The translations under genes were made by a program, and so were the position numbers. This document shows positions 1-5,357 of a DNA stretch of 8,050 nucleotides, in pieces. The notes below the pieces were generated by a model. That model ran no database searches. It had not been told where the DNA came from and saw nothing but the letters and a program-made list of their open reading frames with translations. This stretch comes from Bacteroidia bacterium (GTDB taxonomy: Bacteria > Bacteroidota > Bacteroidia > AKYH767-A > OLB10): contig JANWID010000166.1 in the NCBI GenBank assembly GCA_025450095.1, positions 1 through 8,050 on the forward strand. The letters run 5' to 3'. The number at the start of each line of letters is the position of its first letter. The stretch's first letter is position 1.

Positions 1-873
1 AAAATTCAGCTTTTCATCTAACAAAAATTCTACGGTACCGGCCCCGGTATAATTGCACGCTTTGGCAACCTGCACTGCACAACGTCCCATTTCCGATCGC
101 ATTTCCGGTGTAAGAACTGATGAAGGTGCTTCCTCGATTACTTTCTGGTGGCGACGTTGTACGGAGCACTCACGTTCGAATAAGTGCACAATATTGCCGT
201 GATTGTCGCCCATAACCTGTACTTCAATATGGCGTGGTGATGCTACATATCTTTCAATAAAAACGGCTCCATCACCGAAAGCAGCAGTTGCTTCATTTAC
301 GGCCATCCGCATCATTTCTTCAAATTGCTCTGCATCACGAACAATTCTCATTCCCTTACCCCCTCCTCCTGCTGAAGCTTTGATGAGTATGGGAAATCCA
401 ACCTCGCGGGCAACATCTTTCGTTTTAGCGATATCGGAAATGGCGTAATCAGTACCGGGAACAAGCGGGATATTATATTTCTTTACCGCATCTTTCGCGG
501 CAAGCTTACTTCCCATGATTTCCATGGATTCGGGTGATGGGCCAATGAGAATCAAACCGGCATCACGTACAGCTCTTGCAAAAGCTGCATTTTCAGACAA
601 AAAACCATAACCCGGATGAATGGCTTCCGCCCCCGTTTTGCGTGCGGCTTCGAGGATATTTTCAAAAACAAGATATGATTGTGAAGAAGGTGAAGGCCCG
701 ATATGCACGGACTGATCGGCATATTTCACATGGGGTGAGCCACGGTCAGCATCAGAGTATACAGCCACCGTTTCTATTCCCATTTCACGGGCACTGCGCA
801 TTACACGCAACGCGATTTCTCCCCTATTGGCAACAAGTATCCTGGTAATACGTCTTAATTCCTTTTGCGCCAT
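1..873 (-). CDS. accC: Biotin carboxylase subunit of an acyl-CoA carboxylase (acetyl-/propionyl-CoA type), C-terminus beyond the window
   Basis: ATP-dependent carboxylation of the biotin carried on a BCCP domain or protein, the first half-reaction of acetyl- or propionyl-CoA carboxylase in the cytoplasm. I translated 291 residues from the ATG at 873; the frame is open to base 1. Seen: biotin carboxylase N-terminal motif RILVANRGEIALRVM (residues 11-25), HPGYGFLSEN (86-95), GSKLAAK (121-127), the ATP-grasp glycine loop KASAGGGGKGMR (165-176), and ERECSVQRRHQKVIEEAP (233-250). The catalytic segment usually written FIEMNTR lies past the edge. The family is about 450-500 residues, so roughly 60% is visible. 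The wording around SPHVKYAD and ASPRHIEVQVM resembles the Bacteroidota enzyme that often serves propionyl-CoA carboxylase, so the acyl substrate is inferred, not seen. The start gives a short extension (MAQKELRR), but the next Met is residue 25, inside the fold. It lies 51 bases after the hydroxylase gene, with its own promoter-like element. Confidence 0.95.
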   Translation of the reverse strand, partial: MAQKELRRITRILVANRGEIALRVMRSAREMGIETVAVYSDADRGSPHVKYADQSVHIGPSPSSQSYLVFENILEAARKTGAEAIHPGYGFLSENAAFARAVRDAGLILIGPSPESMEIMGSKLAAKDAVKKYNIPLVPGTDYAISDIAKTKDVAREVGFPILIKASAGGGGKGMRIVRDAEQFEEMMRMAVNEATAAFGDGAVFIERYVASPRHIEVQVMGDNHGNIVHLFERECSVQRRHQKVIEEAPSSVLTPEMRSEMGRCAVQVAKACNYTGAGTVEFLLDEKLNF

Positions 874-879
874 GAACGG

Positions 880-887
880 CAAAAGTA
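880..887 (-). promoter_or_regulatory. Bacteroidota -7 promoter element (TACTTTTG) for the biotin carboxylase gene
   Basis: The minus strand reads TACTTTTG, an exact match to the Bacteroidota -7 consensus TAnnTTTG, ending only six bases before the ATG at 873. Since transcription in this phylum usually starts about 5-8 bases after the element, the mRNA would start at or next to the start codon and be nearly leaderless. I see no good -33 TTTG at the expected spacing, so the call rests on one element. The identical octamer precedes sucC. Confidence 0.45.
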
Positions 888-924
888 AAAAAATAGCTGA
901 ACCCGGGAGTCGCAGTAAATTGTA

Positions 925-1584
925 TTAAAGGGTATCCGGAAGCTTATTGGCTGCAAGGATATCGCTCTTTTCTTTTGCTGTGGGCATGGTACCAAAAATT
1001 ATATCCCATATAGGCAACGAAACGCTAAAGGCATAATCATCCGATTTATAATGATGCAGGCTATGGTGCTTCCAGAGATATCTCAAAAAGTTAGAAGGCG
1101 GACGGAAACGGTGTATCGCATAATGAATGATCAGGTAAGTTGAATACCCGGAAGTGAAACCGGGGAAAAACAACCACACCCTCTCACCCAGAACCGGCCA
1201 GAATAAAAAGAAAAATATCAATGCTACCGTTATAGAAAGTAATGGAGGCATTGCCAGTCGGTCCTTATCGCGTGGATATTCATGATGCACCATATGAACA
1301 GAATATTTTATCCGCGCTTGTTTTTCATTAGCTGGTGTGAAATGAAAAAGGAAACGGTGGATCAGGTATTCTACCAGAGAAAACACAAACAAGCCAAGCG
1401 GAAACAGGTAAAGGAGCTCCAGCATATTCACGTCTGTTTTCCATGCTGCATAGATGATACAGCCTAACGCGATTGTATAAAACATAAAAACCGGAACAAT
1501 AAAAGATGTCCGTGTCAGGCGTTCCAGAATTTTGTTGTTGAATAATTGCGTGGTGCCTTTGTTGGATATGCGAAATTCTGTCAT
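925..1584 (-). CDS. Fatty acid hydroxylase superfamily membrane protein (fatty acid 2-hydroxylase-like)
   Basis: A 219-residue integral membrane di-metal hydroxylase. The histidine clusters are complete: H-x4-H (76-81), H-x2-HH (97-101), H-x3-H (154-158) and HH-x2-HH (173-178). The surrounding words EYPRDKDRLAMPP (102-114) and SDDYAFSV...WDIIFGT (181-199) are those of the fatty acid 2-hydroxylase (FA2H/Scs7) branch rather than of sterol C4 or C5 enzymes. Hydrophobic segments lie near residues 28-47, 55-75, 115-135 and 137-155. It lacks the N-terminal cytochrome b5 domain of the eukaryotic enzymes, as is usual for bacterial members, so electrons must come from a separate carrier. Likely role (inference): 2-hydroxylation of the acyl chain of sphingolipids or other membrane lipids, which many Bacteroidota make. 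It has its own TATATTTG element upstream and follows the ureohydrolase gene after a 52-base A/T-rich gap. The family call is firm; the substrate is not. Confidence 0.9.
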   Translation of the reverse strand: MTEFRISNKGTTQLFNNKILERLTRTSFIVPVFMFYTIALGCIIYAAWKTDVNMLELLYLFPLGLFVFSLVEYLIHRFLFHFTPANEKQARIKYSVHMVHHEYPRDKDRLAMPPLLSITVALIFFFLFWPVLGERVWLFFPGFTSGYSTYLIIHYAIHRFRPPSNFLRYLWKHHSLHHYKSDDYAFSVSLPIWDIIFGTMPTAKEKSDILAANKLPDTL

Positions 1585-1604
1585 AGCCGTAGAAGTTTAA
1601 AAAA

Positions 1605-1612
1605 CAAATATA
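1605..1612 (-). promoter_or_regulatory. Bacteroidota -7 promoter element (TATATTTG) for the fatty acid hydroxylase gene
   Basis: The minus strand reads TATATTTG, an exact TAnnTTTG match, ending 20 bases before the ATG at 1584 and predicting a 5' leader of roughly 12-16 bases. The gap from 1585 to 1636 is very A/T-rich and holds no hairpin that would terminate the preceding gene, so read-through from sucC and the ureohydrolase is also possible. No clear -33 TTTG is seen. Confidence 0.45.
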
Positions 1613-1636
1613 AATAAAAACGATAATTTAATAAAA

Positions 1637-2533
1637 TCAGTCCAAACTGTCTTTCAATACAATAAAGCCAATTATTCTGTACAATAATTTAGCCAGCGTA
1701 TATTCAGAGAGGATCTGGTCGGGACGTGGAGCAACTTCCACAATATCGAATCCCACTACATTTTTTAATTGGATGACCTTATGGAGAAACTCGATCGTTT
1801 CATTCCAAAACAGTCCGTTAGGCTCTGCGGTTCCCACGCATGGTATAACGGAAGGGTCGAAGCCATCGGCATCGATTGTAATATAAACATCATCACCCAG
1901 GGCGGCTATGGCCGACTCCATCCAGTAGGGGTCACGGCGGAGCCTGTGTGCATAAAAAGTGTGAATGTTAGCTGACGCCTTTATCAGGTCGGATTCTTCA
2001 CGGCATTGTGCCCGTATGCCCACCTGAACCAGGTTAACACCAAGATCATGTACCCGTGCCATCACTGATGCATGAGAATAGATATTATCGTGGTATGATG
2101 CACGCAGATCGCTGTGTGCATCGATCTGAAGCACCGATAACCCGGGATATTTTTTCAGGTGCGATTTAACAAACCCCAATGTAACGGTATGCTCGGCTCC
2201 CAAGGAAATTACAAACTTACCATCCGCGATCAGTTTGTCGGTTGCCGATTCAATAAGTCCGATAGCTGCCGCATCGACCTTGTCGGAAAAATCAATTGGT
2301 TCCAGGGTTGCAATCCCACCTTTGCGGTATGATTCAACATCCAGCTCTTCATCATAAAACTCCACGAAATGCGAGGCATTTATGATCGCTTCCGGTCCTT
2401 TTGCCGAACCCTGTATATACGAAGAAGTGTGCTCGTACGGGGCCGACTGAATTACAAACTTCGAATTTTCGTAATTGTAAAGTTCAGGTTCGGGAATTCC
2501 AAGAAAATTTGAATCCGTATCGTAAACTTTCAT
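1637..2533 (-). CDS. speB: Agmatinase-like ureohydrolase (arginase/agmatinase family)
   Basis: A 298-residue di-manganese hydrolase. Agmatinase splits agmatine into putrescine and urea, in the arginine-to-polyamine route. All expected metal ligands are visible: H115 in GAEHTVT, D138/H140/D142 in DAHSD, and D221/D223 in DADGFD. Other family marks are YSHASVMARV (152-161), QVGIR (170-174) and GFDIVEVAPRPD (261-272). Length and N-terminus (residues 10-60, with PYEHTSSYIQGSAKGPEAI) match bacterial agmatinases. Oddities: the usual GGEHS/GGDHS box reads GAEHT, and the conserved PGTGTPEPGG-type loop reads PCVGTAEPNG (231-240), so the substrate could be another guanidino compound. No arginine decarboxylase is in the window. 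The ATG lies one base after the sucC stop (TAA-A-ATG), so co-transcription and translational coupling with sucC are likely. The family is certain; agmatine as the substrate is a good guess. Confidence 0.88.
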   Translation of the reverse strand: MKVYDTDSNFLGIPEPELYNYENSKFVIQSAPYEHTSSYIQGSAKGPEAIINASHFVEFYDEELDVESYRKGGIATLEPIDFSDKVDAAAIGLIESATDKLIADGKFVISLGAEHTVTLGFVKSHLKKYPGLSVLQIDAHSDLRASYHDNIYSHASVMARVHDLGVNLVQVGIRAQCREESDLIKASANIHTFYAHRLRRDPYWMESAIAALGDDVYITIDADGFDPSVIPCVGTAEPNGLFWNETIEFLHKVIQLKNVVGFDIVEVAPRPDQILSEYTLAKLLYRIIGFIVLKDSLD

Positions 2534-2534
2534 T

Positions 2535-3728
2535 TTACTTTTTCAAAACTTCAGCCACGCGATCGGCAGCTTCTATTAATTGAATTGCAGAGTATACTTT
2601 AAGTCCCGAATCGTCGATGATACGTTTGGCTTCATCAGCATTGGTTCCCTGGAGGCGAACGATGATTGGAACGGGAATCTTGCCAATGCTCTTATACGCA
2701 TCCACTACACCCTGTGCAACGCGGTCACAACGCACAATACCACCAAAAATATTGACCAGGATCGCTTTTACATTAGGGTCTTTAAGAATAATGCGGAAGG
2801 CCTGTTCCACACGGGCTGCATTAGCGGTACCACCTACGTCCAGAAAATTGGCCGGCTCACCACCAGCAAGTTTAATAATATCCATAGTTGCCATAGCAAG
2901 TCCGGCACCGTTAACCATACAACCTACATTACCATCCAGTTTTACGTAGTTCAGATTATGTTCACCAGCTTCCACTTCCGTGGGATCTTCTTCCGTCACA
3001 TCACGCATTGCTGCATAATCGGGATGACGATACAACGCGTTTTCATCCAGGTTCACTTTTGCATCCACGGCAATGATCTTATCGTCGGAAGTTTTTAATA
3101 CCGGGTTAATTTCAAACAATGATGCATCGATAGATTCATATGCTTTGTAGAGAGATGTAACAAACTTTGTCATTTCCTTGAAAGCTTGCCCGCTCAAACC
3201 CAGGTTGAATGCCACTTTTCTTGCCTGGAACGGCATGAGTCCGGTTTTAGGATCTATTTCTTCCCTGAAAATAAGATGTGGTGTATGTTCCGCAACAGCT
3301 TCGATATCCATTCCGCCTTCCGTAGAATACATAATGATATTTCTTCCACTCTGGCGGTTCATAAGAACACTCATGTAATACTCTTTTGGTTTTGAAGCAC
3401 CGGGATAATAAACATCCTGGGCCACCAGAACCTTATTTACTTTTTTGCCATGTGCACCAGTTTGTGGAGTAATGAGCTGCATTCCGATGATTGCGCTGGC
3501 TTTTTCCTTTACCTCATCCAGACTTTTGGCCACCTTAACACCTCCACCCTTACCTCTTCCGCCTGCATGGATCTGGGCTTTGATCACCCACACATCTGTG
3601 CCTGTTTGTTTGTGAAGTTCTTTTGCCGCTTCCACAGCCTGTTTGGGGGATTCAGCAACAATTCCTTCCTGGATAGCAACGCCAAAACTCTTAAGAATGG
3701 ATTTCCCCTGGTATTCGTGAATGTTCAT
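2535..3728 (-). CDS. sucC: Succinyl-CoA synthetase (ADP-forming) beta subunit
   Basis: Beta subunit of the TCA-cycle enzyme that interconverts succinyl-CoA and succinate with substrate-level phosphorylation of ADP or GDP; it works with the alpha subunit SucD in the cytoplasm. The 397 residues are full length for the family (about 385-400). Seen in order: MNIHEYQGK at the start; the ATP-grasp domain (1 to about 235) with IHAGGRGKGGGVKV (53-66), STEGGMDIE (135-143) and the Mg-binding residues N208 in FEINP and D222 in VDAKVNLDENAL; then the CoA-ligase domain with GNVGCMVNGAGLAMATMDI (266-284), GGEPANFLDVGG (289-300) and NIFGGIVRCD (326-335). sucD is not adjacent in the window, as happens in other Bacteroidota. 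The gene has its own TACTTTTG element, sits just after a terminator, and is followed after one base by the ureohydrolase gene. Confidence 0.98.
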   Translation of the reverse strand: MNIHEYQGKSILKSFGVAIQEGIVAESPKQAVEAAKELHKQTGTDVWVIKAQIHAGGRGKGGGVKVAKSLDEVKEKASAIIGMQLITPQTGAHGKKVNKVLVAQDVYYPGASKPKEYYMSVLMNRQSGRNIIMYSTEGGMDIEAVAEHTPHLIFREEIDPKTGLMPFQARKVAFNLGLSGQAFKEMTKFVTSLYKAYESIDASLFEINPVLKTSDDKIIAVDAKVNLDENALYRHPDYAAMRDVTEEDPTEVEAGEHNLNYVKLDGNVGCMVNGAGLAMATMDIIKLAGGEPANFLDVGGTANAARVEQAFRIILKDPNVKAILVNIFGGIVRCDRVAQGVVDAYKSIGKIPVPIIVRLQGTNADEAKRIIDDSGLKVYSAIQLIEAADRVAEVLKK

Positions 3729-3754
3729 AGTAAATAGGTCTCAAAATTAAGTCG

Positions 3755-3762
3755 CAAAAGTA
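3755..3762 (-). promoter_or_regulatory. Bacteroidota -7 promoter element (TACTTTTG) for sucC and the ureohydrolase
   Basis: The minus strand reads TACTTTTG, an exact TAnnTTTG match, ending 26 bases before the sucC ATG at 3728 and predicting a leader of about 18-22 bases. The placement fits: the M48 terminator lies immediately upstream at 3802-3823, so sucC needs its own promoter. A clear -33 TTTG is not evident. Confidence 0.55.
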
Positions 3763-3801
3763 GCATTTTTTCATCCATGCTAATTCGTGATGCACACAAA
3801 T

Positions 3802-3823
3802 AAAAAACCGGCTGTTAAGCCGG
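3802..3823 (-). terminator. Rho-independent terminator of the M48 protease gene, with the stop codon in its loop
   Basis: On the minus strand the stem CCGGCT (3823-3818) pairs perfectly with AGCCGG (3813-3808) around the four-base loop TAAC, followed directly by a run of six T (3807-3802) and further T-rich sequence. The TAA stop codon of the protease gene (3817-3815) occupies the first three loop bases, so the hairpin overlaps the end of the reading frame. It separates the protease transcript from sucC. Confidence 0.8.
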
Positions 3824-4615
3824 CTTATGATATTTTTTTGCCTGGGGAACAAACTTCCGGATATCTGCAATCCGGGTCGCATCCGAGGGGTGTGTGCTGA
3901 GTAATTCCGGTGGCTTTGCTCCTGTATTAATCTTTATCATCCGCTCCCAAACTTCCGGGGCTTTTGCAGGATCATACCCTGCAAGAGCCATGAAGATCAT
4001 TCCCAGCTTGTCGGCTTCCGATTCATGTAGTCGTGAAAATGGCAGTATAACACCTACTGTTGAACCAACACCATAAGCGGTATGATACAAGGCACGGGTC
4101 TGTGCTGGTTTATCAGCCATATAAACATCCAGTGCAACTCCTCCGGCTTCCGCAAGCAGCATTTGGCTCATCCTTTCATTACCATGGCGTGCAATTGCGT
4201 GAGCGATTTCATGACCCATCACAAATGCAAGTCCTGCTTCGTCTTTTGTTACCGGAAGCAATCCGGAATACACTACCACTTTCCCACCTGGCATACACCA
4301 GGCATTAATTTCTTTTGATTCCACCAGGTTGAATTCCCATTTATATCCTTTAACCCGGTCGGCCATTTTATTTTGTGTCATGAATGTCGCAACCGCTGCT
4401 GCAATCCTGTTTCCTACATTTTTAACCATCCTGGCATCAGCGTCATTAGTTGAAACGGGAGGATTCTGGCTTAGAAATTCATTATAAGAAGTAAGACTCA
4501 TGGCGATGAGTTGACTCTCCGGAATCATGTTCATTTGCTTACGGTTGGTTAACGGCACCTTTGCACAAGCTGTAAGAAGCAATGTAAGCAACAGGAAATT
4601 GATATATTTTTTCAT
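3815..4615 (-). CDS. M48 family zinc metalloprotease, periplasmic lipoprotein
   Basis: A membrane-anchored, envelope-facing peptidase of the M48 (Oma1/BepA/LoiP-like) family, which commonly acts in quality control of envelope proteins. Counted from the ATG at 4615 it has 266 residues. A lipoprotein signal peptide with lipobox LTAC puts the lipidated Cys at residue 17. The sequence after it (KVPLTNRKQMNMIPESQL) is the usual start of this subfamily. The zinc motif HEIAH is at 135-139, with third ligand E198 in HESEAD (197-202). STHPSDATRI (240-249) is the conserved C-terminal substrate-side element. A GTG one codon upstream (4618) is also in frame, but the ATG gives a normal signal peptide (MKKYINFLLL). 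It has no BepA-type TPR domain. A TATATTTG element lies 49 bases upstream, and the gene ends in its own terminator, so it appears to be a single-gene unit, divergent from the small membrane protein at 4771. The substrate is unknown. Confidence 0.92.
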   Translation of the reverse strand: MKKYINFLLLTLLLTACAKVPLTNRKQMNMIPESQLIAMSLTSYNEFLSQNPPVSTNDADARMVKNVGNRIAAAVATFMTQNKMADRVKGYKWEFNLVESKEINAWCMPGGKVVVYSGLLPVTKDEAGLAFVMGHEIAHAIARHGNERMSQMLLAEAGGVALDVYMADKPAQTRALYHTAYGVGSTVGVILPFSRLHESEADKLGMIFMALAGYDPAKAPEVWERMIKINTGAKPPELLSTHPSDATRIADIRKFVPQAKKYHKPA

Positions 4616-4664
4616 CACAATCGGTTTATATATTTGGTTCCGGTTTCATGTTAAAAAATCATAC

Positions 4665-4672
4665 CAAATATA
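4665..4672 (-). promoter_or_regulatory. Bacteroidota -7 promoter element (TATATTTG) for the M48 protease gene
   Basis: The minus strand reads TATATTTG, an exact TAnnTTTG match, ending 49 bases before the ATG at 4615. A T-rich GTTT lies at the expected -33 distance (about 4698-4695), a partial match. The element overlaps one end of a 17-base palindrome at 4671-4687, so a regulator binding there could compete with polymerase (inference). Confidence 0.5.
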
Positions 4673-4687
4673 AAAACCGGGTTTTTA
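4671..4687. promoter_or_regulatory. 17-base palindrome in the divergent promoter region, possible operator
   Basis: TAAAAACC and its exact reverse complement GGTTTTTA flank a single central G at 4679. A one-base centre cannot form an RNA hairpin loop, so if it is functional it is more likely a protein-binding site. It lies inside the -35/-7 region of the M48 promoter, and an eight-base palindrome (GTTTAAAC, 4691-4698) follows at once. A/T-rich palindromes also arise by chance, so confidence is low. Confidence 0.3.
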
Positions 4688-4718
4688 ATAGTTTAAACGT
4701 TTATTTTACAAAAAAAAG

Positions 4719-4749
4719 TTTGTATTTTAAATTATTATTATCATTTTTG
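4719..4749 (+). promoter_or_regulatory. Bacteroidota-type promoter (TTTG-N19-CATTTTTG) for the small membrane protein gene
   Basis: A perfect -33 box TTTG (4719-4722) is followed, after a 19-base A/T spacer, by CATTTTTG (4742-4749), which matches TAnnTTTG at all but the first base. This is the right spacing for a Bacteroidota vegetative promoter. The predicted start near 4755-4758 would give a leader of roughly 15 bases before the GTG at 4771. It is the only candidate in the window with both boxes. Confidence 0.5.
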
Positions 4750-4770
4750 ATCTGACAAAGAACACCCCCG

Positions 4771-5112
4771 GTGAACCTGAAAACGCTAGATAAGGAACAT
4801 GCAATTCATGTGTTGAATCTTGTCAGTATGGTGATGGCTTTTGGCGTAACCTGCTATTTTTTCGACACCATTGTTACAAATCACATGATGAAATTAATTG
4901 GCGATCTGCTGATAACTCCGGTATTCATGGCCGATCGCATATTGGGGATTTTTGGTATGGCCCCGGTTTCTGGAAATTTCCTGATTATGTTCTTCATTCT
5001 CTGGTTCAGCTATGCTCTTCCCATGCGTCGTCTTCACCCTTTTTTGATGGTAAAAAACCATCGCCCGGAAGACCTTCATGCCTGGTATCTTGACCGGAAT
5101 ACCCGTCATTGA
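4771..5112 (+). CDS. Small membrane protein of unknown function (GTG start)
   Basis: I do not recognise this 113-residue protein. The start is GTG; the next Met is residue 20, inside the first hydrophobic stretch, so the GTG start keeps the helix whole. Two strong hydrophobic segments are seen at about residues 12-34 (VLNLVSMVMAFGVTCYFFDTIV) and 66-85 (around SGNFLIMFFILWFSYALPM), joined by an amphipathic or partly buried loop with MMKLIGDLLITPVFMADRILGIFG (39-62). The C-terminal tail is short, polar and His/Arg-rich (HRPEDLHAWYLDRNTRH). The positive MRRLHP just after helix 2 suggests the C-terminus faces the cytoplasm. It is the only plus-strand gene, divergent from the M48 protease and convergent with the M16 gene. 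Support: a promoter with both boxes and correct spacing, a coherent membrane topology, and no better frame on either strand. No signal peptide or catalytic motif is visible. It may be lineage-restricted. Confidence 0.6.
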   Translation: MNLKTLDKEHAIHVLNLVSMVMAFGVTCYFFDTIVTNHMMKLIGDLLITPVFMADRILGIFGMAPVSGNFLIMFFILWFSYALPMRRLHPFLMVKNHRPEDLHAWYLDRNTRH

Positions 5113-5210
5113 AAGCACTGCCTGTCCTCTATTGGATTTTCGATCGGTTTTCACCTAATTAACAATACTTATTCTCCGAATTAATTTCAGCCGAGAATTA
5201 TGACTGTTTC

Positions 5211-5248
5211 GCACTGAAACAATGAATTGGAATTTATGCTGGTGACTT
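5211..5248 (-). repeat. Decayed second copy of the 3' end of the M16 gene (direct repeat, copy 1)
   Basis: These 38 bases match the last 38 bases of the M16 gene (5320-5357) at about 30 positions; the core at 5224-5248 differs from 5333-5357 at only two of 25. Read on the minus strand in the matching frame it gives VTSINSNSLFQ, against VTIINSDSMFR at the C-terminus of the intact gene. The stop codon is lost and the frame runs on to a TGA at 5189-5187. The simplest reading is a remnant of a duplicated gene end, with the rest deleted or replaced by the hairpin element at 5252-5291. Confidence 0.6.
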
Positions 5249-5251
5249 GCC

Positions 5252-5291
5252 GCCCGGGTCCCGACTGAAATGTCGGGATGCAATCCCGGGC
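5252..5291. repeat. GC-rich nested inverted repeat (two stacked 7-bp stems), REP-like or bidirectional terminator
   Basis: An outer stem GCCCGGG (5252-5258) pairs perfectly with CCCGGGC (5285-5291). An inner stem TCCCGAC (5259-5265) pairs perfectly with GTCGGGA (5272-5278) around the loop TGAAAT. The six bases TGCAAT (5279-5284) bulge on one side only. The block is much richer in G+C than its surroundings and sits between two convergent genes. No T-run follows on either strand, so a standard rho-independent terminator is not supported. It may be a dispersed intergenic repeat, a transcript-end stabiliser or a hairpin-only terminator. Confidence 0.7.
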
Positions 5292-5293
5292 TA

Positions 5294-5316
5294 AGAAAAA
5301 TGAGGATCTGAGATCC
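5294..5316 (-). terminator. Weak possible terminator after the M16 gene
   Basis: On the minus strand GGATC and GATCC (within 5304-5316) can pair around TCA, followed by TCATTTTTCTT. The stem is only five base pairs with a three-base loop and the T-run is interrupted, so this is a marginal call. It lies four bases after the M16 stop codon. Confidence 0.25.
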
Positions 5317-5319
5317 GAT

Positions 5320-5357
5320 TTACCGGAACATCGAATCGGAATTTATGATGGTGACTT
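5320..5357 (-). repeat. Direct repeat copy 2: intact 3' end of the M16 gene
   Basis: This is the counterpart of the decayed copy at 5211-5248. It encodes the C-terminal VTIINSDSMFR and the TAA stop of the M16 gene. The similarity ends sharply at 5358, so only the very end of the gene is repeated. The 71 bases between the copies hold the nested inverted repeat. Confidence 0.6.

Noticed and set aside
203..848. Plus-strand open frames opposite the biotin carboxylase gene (203-448 and 576-848)
   Set aside because: They are antisense to a strongly conserved coding frame, show no recognisable domain, and have composition expected of a shadow frame.
2580..3098. A 172-residue plus-strand open frame inside sucC
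   Set aside because: It is antisense to the conserved sucC frame; the translation is rich in His, Ile and Phe with no family motif and no promoter or start context of its own.
3691..3882. A minus-strand 63-residue frame spanning the M48 terminator and the start of sucC
   Set aside because: It overlaps the end of one gene, a terminator and the start of another, in a third frame, and shows no motif.
4894..5154. A minus-strand 86-residue frame opposite the small membrane protein
   Set aside because: The translation is polar and low in conserved pattern, whereas the plus-strand frame gives two coherent membrane helices and has a matching promoter.
5211..5357. The 38-base direct repeats as target-site duplications of a transposon
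   Set aside because: They are far longer than normal target duplications, have diverged at about eight positions, and flank only 71 bases with no terminal inverted repeats at their edges, so a duplicated gene end explains them better.
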